From Parvularculaceae bacterium UBA4496 (GTDB lineage: Bacteria; Pseudomonadota; Alphaproteobacteria; Caulobacterales; Parvularculaceae), in NCBI GenBank assembly GCA_002388885.1, contig DGNI01000208.1, positions 35,675-46,537 of the forward strand: a stretch of 10,863 bases of DNA. Direction: 5' to 3'. A program made the position numbers and the translations under genes. Below the pieces are notes generated by a model. That model had not been told where the DNA came from. It saw only the letters and a program-made list of their open reading frames with translations, and searched no databases. Positions 6,397-10,863 of the stretch are shown piece after piece; within the stretch, counting starts at the first letter, position 1, and each line of letters opens with the position of its first letter.

Positions 6397-6412
6397 CGTC
6401 AATATGAAGTTG
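6397..6412 (-). promoter_or_regulatory. Degenerate NrdR box 2 and possible -35
   Basis: CGTCAATATGAAGTTG keeps the core of the NrdR consensus (CAATAT and AGT, 9 of 16). Its centre is 32 bp from that of box 1, the usual three-turn spacing of paired NrdR boxes. On the minus strand it contains TTGACG (6402-6397), a possible -35 for nrdA, though the distance to TATATC (20 bp) is longer than ideal. Confidence 0.55.
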
Positions 6413-6434
6413 GTCCATGGGCAAAAGTTTTTGG

Positions 6435-6450
6435 TTAAGGAGGTCTTAAC
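6435..6450. promoter_or_regulatory. CtrA-type full binding site
   Basis: TTAA (6435-6438), seven bases, then TTAAC (6446-6450): an exact match to the CtrA consensus TTAA-N7-TTAAC. It lies about 33 bp upstream of the possible nrdA -35 and 46 bp from the stop of the minus-strand gene 6496-7896. A further CCTTAAC half site is at 6475-6481. CtrA is the cell-cycle response regulator of Alphaproteobacteria. Confidence 0.6.
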
Positions 6451-6484
6451 GGAGCGCAATGAGTGCGCCCATAACCTTAACGGA
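6445..6484. repeat. 9-bp direct repeats around a small palindrome
   Basis: CTTAACGGA occurs at 6445-6453 and 6476-6484, 31 bp apart (three helical turns). Between them is the palindrome GCGCA-ATGAG-TGCGC (6454-6468). The hairpin lacks a following T tract on either strand, so it is a poor terminator for the minus-strand gene ending at 6496. A regulator binding on one DNA face is possible. Confidence 0.4.
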
Positions 6485-6495
6485 AAGACAGGTTT

Positions 6496-7896
6496 TTACG
6501 GGGTTTTCGACCCTCGTTTCGTTTCCGTTTTACCGGTCCCGGAAGCTTCAAATTTTTTTGCATAGGCATCGGTCCGCCACTCTTGAGGCGCCCCGGCAAA
6601 CCCGGTTTCGACGAACTTCACGGACGAATCGCGCCGGCGCCATTCGGGTTCTGAAGCTTCAGCGGAGAAATCGGCGTTCGAATGATTCGCGGAAGCCGTT
6701 CGCGATGTCCCGCCGACTCGCGCGCGGAAGACGTCGACCGCATCCTTGATCCGCCGGGTGATGTCCGCAGGGTGGAGCGCGCTGCGCGCTGCGAAGCCGC
6801 TTCTGAGCTTGGTGAGGGCATCCGCGCGCGCCTTTTCGGCGAGCCCCTCGGTCATAGGCCGGGCGAAAATCGAAAGCACGCCGCCGGCCAGCGCATATAA
6901 AAGTCCGCCGAGCACGATCAGCTTGATGGCCCAGGGATAGCTCGCCACCGCCATGACAGATTTCACATCGCTCACGGGTTCCGGCTCCGGCGCGATCGCC
7001 ACATGCATCATGACGGCGCCGCCGAGGAGGCCGAGTGCGAATACGAGCACGAAATCCATGAACGATGCGCCGCCGCCTGCAACGCCGGCACGGGAAAGAA
7101 ATCCCTTGAACATGCGGCGGGCGCGTTCATCTTCTTCGCCGGTGAGGAAATTGATCTCGCGGAAAAAGTCGTGGGCTTCCAGCGCAGTCAGATGCGCGCG
7201 GGAAAGATCGTCAACCGCGTCGGCAGGCCGGCCGCGCTTGTCCATGGAGCCGCGTAAAGTGGAAAGCGTTTCGTCGAATTCGGTTGCGGCGTCGGCCATG
7301 GCGGCGCCCAGCGCCTCGGCCTCACGCTTGATGCGTCCATTGTCGGCATTGCCGAGGGCGCGCGTCAGCGCCGCCACCAGAAACGCAACGCCAAGCCCGG
7401 CGCCGGCGACGATTAAAAACGCTCGTATGAGCACTTGCGCATCTTCTAGCGGGACCGATCCGGCGATGACGCCGATCCCGTCGGCGCGGGCGTTGAGGAA
7501 TTCAAGATAGAGCCAGGCGGCGACGCCAAGCCAGACAAGGCCGATCAGAACCCGCAGGGCTTGCGTCATCAGGGTGACTTCGCCGTCGCGGCGTTCCTCG
7601 ATGCGGGCCAGCAGGCGCTGGGCGGGTTCGCGCAGTTCATCCTTGCGGCGGGCCATGGCCTGCGCCGATTGTTCAAGCTGCATGGCGAGCGGCAGCGCGT
7701 GTTCGCCTTCGTCCTCGGCGGCGGCGCCTGACGGGAAAAGGGCTGTAGTGGGGTCTGAGAAAATCGGGCGGTCCGTTTCAGCTTCCGGCAGAGAAGCTGA
7801 TGGCGCGCCTTTACTCGGCGCAAGGCGTTTCAGCGCCGTGTCAGCGCTTGCGCGCAGCGCGTTCAACATTCCGCCTTTGGTTTCGCCTGATGTCAT
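6496..7896 (-). CDS. Four-TM membrane protein, function unknown
   Basis: 466 aa. The N-terminal about 110 residues are cytoplasm-like: a low-complexity stretch, then a charged helix (residues 72-105). Four hydrophobic segments lie at about 113-134, 154-180, 278-302 and 322-346. A long Ala/Glu/Arg-rich helical domain (about 184-265) sits between the second and third and has coiled-coil character. The C-terminal about 115 residues are polar and Ser/Arg-rich. I see no catalytic motif and do not recognise the family. The start ATG (7894-7896) has a G-rich stretch GAGGGGG about 8 nt upstream. It is transcribed toward nrdA but separated from it by a 259-bp control region, so it is probably an independent unit. 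Confidence 0.8.
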   Translation of the reverse strand: MTSGETKGGMLNALRASADTALKRLAPSKGAPSASLPEAETDRPIFSDPTTALFPSGAAAEDEGEHALPLAMQLEQSAQAMARRKDELREPAQRLLARIEERRDGEVTLMTQALRVLIGLVWLGVAAWLYLEFLNARADGIGVIAGSVPLEDAQVLIRAFLIVAGAGLGVAFLVAALTRALGNADNGRIKREAEALGAAMADAATEFDETLSTLRGSMDKRGRPADAVDDLSRAHLTALEAHDFFREINFLTGEEDERARRMFKGFLSRAGVAGGGASFMDFVLVFALGLLGGAVMMHVAIAPEPEPVSDVKSVMAVASYPWAIKLIVLGGLLYALAGGVLSIFARPMTEGLAEKARADALTKLRSGFAARSALHPADITRRIKDAVDVFRARVGGTSRTASANHSNADFSAEASEPEWRRRDSSVKFVETGFAGAPQEWRTDAYAKKFEASGTGKTETKRGSKTP

Positions 7897-8079
7897 GTCC
7901 CGAGCCCCCTCGCCCGATCATCATACCCCGCCGTCATGGTAGACCAAAAGCGGGATGGGGTTAATCCTGCGTGAGGCGGCCATTTTGCCCTTTGTGACAG
8001 GTTTTATGCGCGCGGCGTCAGATTTTCTGCTGCTGGAAAAGCTTGTTTTGCGCGTCGCGCGCCGCAAATAGCATGGATC
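7897..8079. promoter_or_regulatory. Divergent intergenic region, no clear motif
   Basis: About 180 bp between the divergent four-TM and thioesterase genes; promoters for both should lie here. I could not assign a convincing -35/-10 pair, operator or riboswitch. Runs of alternating GCGC occur near 8049-8064. Confidence 0.25.
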
Positions 8080-8868
8080 ATGACCACCAGTTTTTCTTCT
8101 TTGATCGAAAGCGCCGCCCTGCGAGACGGCGTCTTTTCCGTGAGCATCCCTGAAGGCTGGATGCAGGGACGCACGACCTATGGCGGGCTTTCCGCCGCGC
8201 TCTGTCTTGAGGCGGCGCTAAGTGAGTTTCCGGATTTGCCGCCCTTGCGTTCGGCGCTTGTCTCTTTCATTGGCCCCGCTGGCGGCGCTGTTGAAGCGCG
8301 CGCCAAACTTTTGCGGCGCGGCAAGTCCGTGGCGTTTGTGGAAGCAGAGCTGGCATCGGAAGCGGGCGTTGCGACGCGGTGTAACTTTGCGTTCGGTGCA
8401 GGCCGTGAGTCGGCGCTAAACGAAACCTTCACGCCGGCGCCGGATATGCCGCCGCCTGAGACTTGCGACTATTTCGTTCCGCCCGATCGCCGGCCGGCGT
8501 TTACGAAGCACTTCGATACGCGCCTTGCAAAAGGCGCCATGCCGATCAGCGGTTCCGACGAACATGAATTCTATCTTTGGGTTCGCCATGAAGATCCTCG
8601 GGCTGAAGGCATTGTTGCATTGCTGGCGCTTGCCGACATGCCGCCGCCGGCCGTGCTGCCGATGTTCAGGGAATTTGCGCCGATCAGCTCCATGACATGG
8701 ATGGTGAATGTTTTAAACGCAAACCCAGTGTCAAAAGACGGCTGGTGGCTATTGCAGTCGCGCGGCGAGAACGCGTCGGAAGGGTATTCCAGCCAGGACA
8801 TGCTGGTCTGGAATTCCGATGGCGAGCTTGTCATTGCGGGCCGTCAGTCCGTGGCGATCTTTATTTAA
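8080..8868 (+). CDS. Acyl-CoA thioesterase family protein (TesB-like double hotdog)
   Basis: 262 aa, the normal size for a tandem-hotdog thioesterase. The first half has WMQGRTTYGGLSAALCLEAAL (about 28-48), the family's 'GRt-yGG--aA' helix, followed by strands carrying FIGPAGG and FVEAELAS. The second half has SSMTWMVNVL (about 204-213) and ends SQDMLVWNSDGELVIAGRQSVAIF, the usual closing strands with the 'DG-L-a-grQ' pattern. Members hydrolyse acyl-CoA thioesters in the cytoplasm; the acyl chain preferred here cannot be read from sequence. It starts at ATG 8080; an ATG at 8073 is out of frame. The VOC gene follows after 9 bp, indicating an operon. Confidence 0.88.
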   Translation: MTTSFSSLIESAALRDGVFSVSIPEGWMQGRTTYGGLSAALCLEAALSEFPDLPPLRSALVSFIGPAGGAVEARAKLLRRGKSVAFVEAELASEAGVATRCNFAFGAGRESALNETFTPAPDMPPPETCDYFVPPDRRPAFTKHFDTRLAKGAMPISGSDEHEFYLWVRHEDPRAEGIVALLALADMPPPAVLPMFREFAPISSMTWMVNVLNANPVSKDGWWLLQSRGENASEGYSSQDMLVWNSDGELVIAGRQSVAIFI

Positions 8869-8877
8869 GGACTATTT

Positions 8878-9258
8878 ATGCGTCTTGCACTGATTACGCT
8901 GGTGGTACGCGATTACGATGAGGCGATTGCGTATTACTGCAATGTGCTGGGCTTTGCGCTGAAGGAAGATTCAATCGTCACGCCGGAAAAGCGCTGGGTC
9001 GTCGTTTCGCCGGGCGAGGGCGGCGCCGATATTTTGCTGGCGAAAGCCGAGAGCGATGAACAGCGCGCCGCCATTGGAAACCAGACCGGCGGGCGCGTGG
9101 CGTTATTTCTTCATACAGCTGATTTTGAAGAGACGTTCCAACGGATGAAGCAGGCGGGCGTTGAATTTATCGAGGCGCCGCGTGACGAACCCTATGGCCG
9201 GGTAGTCGTTTTTCTCGACCTCTACGGCAATAAATGGGATTTGATTGAGCCCGTTTAG
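8878..9258 (+). CDS. VOC family (glyoxalase/bleomycin-resistance fold) protein
   Basis: 126 aa, a single two-module vicinal oxygen chelate protein. The first module opens with LITLVVRDYDEAIAYYCNVLGF, the standard beta-alpha unit with the 'A--FY---LGF' pattern. The second includes ALFLHTADFEETFQRMKQAGVEF and closes with GRVVVFLDLYGNKWDLIEP, the typical 'v-F-DpdGN-wdL-e' ending. Such proteins act as dimers with a metal centre and serve as lyases, dioxygenases or antibiotic-binding proteins; the substrate is unknown. AAGGA lies 7 nt before the ATG. It is co-transcribed with the thioesterase and converges on the GFA gene: the two stop codons share the bases TTAG at 9255-9258. Confidence 0.93.
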   Translation: MRLALITLVVRDYDEAIAYYCNVLGFALKEDSIVTPEKRWVVVSPGEGGADILLAKAESDEQRAAIGNQTGGRVALFLHTADFEETFQRMKQAGVEFIEAPRDEPYGRVVVFLDLYGNKWDLIEPV

Positions 9259-9725
9259 GCGCGCCCGTGTTCTCGCCATGCCGCATATTCCCGAAACAGA
9301 GCGTCCAGGTCATCCGGGCGGGGAAACTTGTCATAACTTCGAACGGCGCCGGATGTCGCCCACGATAGCTTTTCGCTTGTGCAGGTCTCCATGAAGGGCG
9401 GAAAATCTTCCGCATTCTCAAGCAGGGTCGTGCGAACATTAATAATTCCGTCAAACCCTTCAGGCTGAGTGTAGGCCCAGCTCAGACAATGATCGCAGAA
9501 ATAATGGCGAAGCTCGCCATGCATGCCGCCGATCACTGGCTCGCCTGCTGTTACGGCAAAGCATTCCGCGGGAAAGATCGCTGTCAGTGAAAAAGCGCTC
9601 GCGGACATTTTCTGACAGCCCGCGCAATGACAAGCACACGTCACCAGCGGCTGCGCTGTCATCGAGAGGCGCAACTTACCGCAGCGGCAAACGGCCTTTA
9701 ACGGCAATGTAAATGCGTCGCTCAT
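9255..9725 (-). CDS. GFA family zinc protein (glutathione-dependent formaldehyde-activating/CENP-V fold)
   Basis: 156 aa from the ATG at 9723-9725. It carries the complete cysteine set of the GFA/CENP-V fold: CRCGK (C-x-C, residues 13-15), TCACHCAGCQK (C-x-C-x2-C, from about residue 29) and CDHC (C-x2-C, about 79-82), which bind two structural or catalytic zinc ions. The family is named for an enzyme that condenses formaldehyde with glutathione, but many members have other or unknown roles, so activity is not assigned. The start overlaps the stop of the upstream ATPase gene by 4 bp (ATGA), implying translational coupling; an in-frame ATG at 9770 would overlap it by about 50 bp and is less likely. 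Confidence 0.92.
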   Translation of the reverse strand: MSDAFTLPLKAVCRCGKLRLSMTAQPLVTCACHCAGCQKMSASAFSLTAIFPAECFAVTAGEPVIGGMHGELRHYFCDHCLSWAYTQPEGFDGIINVRTTLLENAEDFPPFMETCTSEKLSWATSGAVRSYDKFPRPDDLDALFREYAAWREHGRA

Positions 9726-10744
9726 GACGGGCCTCCCAACGCTTCTCTCTTCATCTCGAGTATCAGCCATTCTTCCTCTTTTGCAGAGAGCGTTTCTTCT
9801 GCGGTGGTAAGCGTTTTCGCGGTCTTGTCGAACAGCGCAGCATCACGAGCAAACAGCGAGGGGTCGTTCAGCCTCTCTTTCAATTCTGCGATTTCCGTTT
9901 GCAGTTTGCTGATTTCGCCGGGGAGTTTTTCCAGCGCGTATTGTTCCTTGTAGGAAAGCTTCTGTTTTGCCGCGGGTTTTGGTCTGCCGGGATCGGCGCT
10001 GATTTTTGGTTTTACTTTTGCGGCCGGTTGTATTTTTTCCATGCCCGGCGCGCTGCCGCGTTGCGCAATCATGTCGTCATAACCGCCGGCGTAACGCAGC
10101 CATTTGCAGGAGTCTTCAGGACCGGTCGTGACGATGCTGGTGACGAGGTTTTCGAGAAACGCGCGGTCGTGACTGATGAGCAGCATCGTTCCGTCAAAAG
10201 CGCTCAGTTGCTCTTCAAGCATTTCCAGCGTTTCCAGATCGAGGTCGTTTGTGGGCTCGTCGAGGACGAGCAGGTTCGACGGTCGCGCCATGGCGGCGGC
10301 GAGCGCCAGCCGGCCGCGTTCGCCGCCGGAAAGCGCGGTCACCGGCTGGCGCCACTGCTCGGCCTCGAACAGAAAATCCTTCAGGTAGGTGGCCACATGG
10401 CGTTTGTGGCCATTGACCGTCACCCAGTCGCCTGTTCCGTCATTGACGGCGTCGGCGACGCGCATCTCAGGCTTCAGCGAGGCGCGCTGCTGATCGAGCG
10501 AAACGGTTTCAAGATTGGTTCCGAGCGTGACTGTTCCGGCATCCGGCTTGAGTTTGCCGGTGAGCAGGTTGACGAGCGTCGTCTTGCCGGCTCCGTTGGC
10601 GCCCAGGAGCGCCACGATGCCGCCGCGAGGCACCGACAGGGATACCCCCTTCAAGACGAGAATGACGTGATTGTAGATCACCTCGATATTGCTAACCGAA
10701 AGGATCGTTTCGGCCTCGTTTTTGGCCAGTGCCGCGTCTGTCAT
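9722..10744 (-). CDS. Chimeric ABC ATPase: LivF-type N-terminus fused to Uup-type ABC-F second half
   Basis: 340 aa from ATG 10742-10744 (GGGA 7 nt upstream; ATG 10748-10750 would add two residues). Residues about 13-54 (LSVSNIEVIYNHVILVLKGVSL ..., broken here) read as the N-terminus of LivF, the ATPase of branched-chain amino acid transporters. From the Walker A (GANGAGKT, 48-55) onward it is ABC-F/Uup second domain: TLVNLLTGKLKPDAGTV, LSGGE (138-142), Walker B LLVLDEP with catalytic Glu163, DLDLET and the switch His192. A Lys/Pro/Ala-rich linker (about 230-260) leads to a C-terminal coiled coil (about 265-338), as in Uup. A normal ABC-F has two ATPase domains; the first is missing, and so is the rest of LivF. 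Whether it binds ribosomes, a transporter or nothing is open. Confidence 0.9.
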   Translation of the reverse strand: MTDAALAKNEAETILSVSNIEVIYNHVILVLKGVSLSVPRGGIVALLGANGAGKTTLVNLLTGKLKPDAGTVTLGTNLETVSLDQQRASLKPEMRVADAVNDGTGDWVTVNGHKRHVATYLKDFLFEAEQWRQPVTALSGGERGRLALAAAMARPSNLLVLDEPTNDLDLETLEMLEEQLSAFDGTMLLISHDRAFLENLVTSIVTTGPEDSCKWLRYAGGYDDMIAQRGSAPGMEKIQPAAKVKPKISADPGRPKPAAKQKLSYKEQYALEKLPGEISKLQTEIAELKERLNDPSLFARDAALFDKTAKTLTTAEETLSAKEEEWLILEMKREALGGPS

Positions 10745-10774
10745 GCGCATATCCCGTCAGGCTGGCGGAAAGGA

Positions 10775-10796
10775 CCCCGGCGGCGAACCGCCGGGG
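10775..10796 (-). terminator. Intergenic hairpin between livK-like and ATPase genes
   Basis: A perfect 9-bp stem (CCCCGGCGG / CCGCCGGGG) with a 4-base loop, lying 17 bp after the stop of the upstream gene on the minus strand. The downstream tract is only TCCTTT, so it is more likely a partial terminator or an mRNA 3'-protecting hairpin that raises substrate-binding-protein output relative to the ATPase. Confidence 0.6.
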
Positions 10797-10812
10797 CAAT
10801 ACAGAATCAAGA

Positions 10813-10863
10813 TCAGCTGCCGCAGTCGCGCGGCGTGATGTTGTTTTCCTTGGCGTAGGCCTC
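10813..10863 (-). CDS. C-terminal end of an ABC transporter substrate-binding protein (LivK-like), partial
   Basis: Only the last 16 residues are inside the window: EAYAKENNITPRDCGS, stop at 10813-10815. This ending resembles that of branched-chain amino acid type periplasmic substrate-binding proteins, and the LivF-like start of the next gene supports it. In the usual alphaproteobacterial gene order the substrate-binding gene directly precedes livF. Identification rests on very little sequence plus context. Confidence 0.6.
   Translation of the reverse strand, partial: EAYAKENNITPRDCGS

Noticed and set aside
6454..6468. Palindrome as terminator of the four-TM protein gene
   Set aside because: Stem of only 5 bp and no T tract on the minus strand.
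9899..10858. Long plus-strand open frame opposite the ATPase gene
   Set aside because: It is the antisense shadow of a clearly conserved coding frame in GC-rich DNA; its translation shows no recognisable domain.
1..10863. tRNA, rRNA or CRISPR array
   Set aside because: No cloverleaf pattern, rRNA motifs or regularly spaced short repeats were seen by eye.

Overview
The window looks like a stretch of alphaproteobacterial chromosome. Most of it is GC-rich with tight gene spacing. The signs are a CtrA-type full site (TTAA-N7-TTAAC) and a tandem NrdR-box pair upstream of nrdA, an NrdA without an ATP-cone, a LivK/LivF-type transporter remnant of alphaproteobacterial flavour and a DUF1304 protein. 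I cannot name genus or family; a stalked or budding marine group related to Caulobacterales or Parvularculales is a guess.

Layout. 1-2515: small envelope proteins. These are a minus-strand one-TM protein (54-536), a plus-strand secreted protein with a clear terminator (767-1201), and a minus-strand pair, DUF1304 membrane protein then secreted protein (2515-1371), whose start and stop overlap. A near-identical 50-bp sequence sits just 3' of both minus-strand units (1-50 and 1306-1355). 2590-4294: a visibly AT-richer island with two co-oriented genes, a DUF5131 (phage Gp37/Gp68) three-cysteine protein and its partner TcmP, ending 9 bp from the nrdA stop. 4299-6236 (minus): class I ribonucleotide reductase large subunit, with a control region at 6365-6484. 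6496-7896 (minus): unrecognised four-TM protein. 8080-9258 (plus): thioesterase-like protein and a VOC protein in an operon. 9255-10744 (minus): a GFA-type zinc protein translationally coupled to an ATPase gene. 10813-10863: the last codons of a branched-chain amino acid type substrate-binding protein.

The two most notable points are these. (1) The ATPase gene 9722-10744 is a chimera: about 50 residues of a LivF-type transporter ATPase run through the Walker A motif straight into the second nucleotide-binding domain and C-terminal coiled coil of a Uup-type ABC-F protein. It lies directly behind livK-like coding sequence, where livF would be expected. (2) The DUF5131-TcmP pair is a compact, probably horizontally acquired two-gene system of unknown function. 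DUF5131 has a C-x6-C-x2-C cluster that could hold an iron-sulfur centre, and TcmP carries motifs that read like a class I SAM-dependent methyltransferase. It is the best candidate here for an undescribed system.

Functional picture: nrdA supplies dNTPs and seems to be under NrdR repression plus possible CtrA cell-cycle control. The remaining genes are envelope proteins and small-molecule enzymes with no obvious shared pathway. No tRNA, rRNA, CRISPR array, transposase or integrase was seen.
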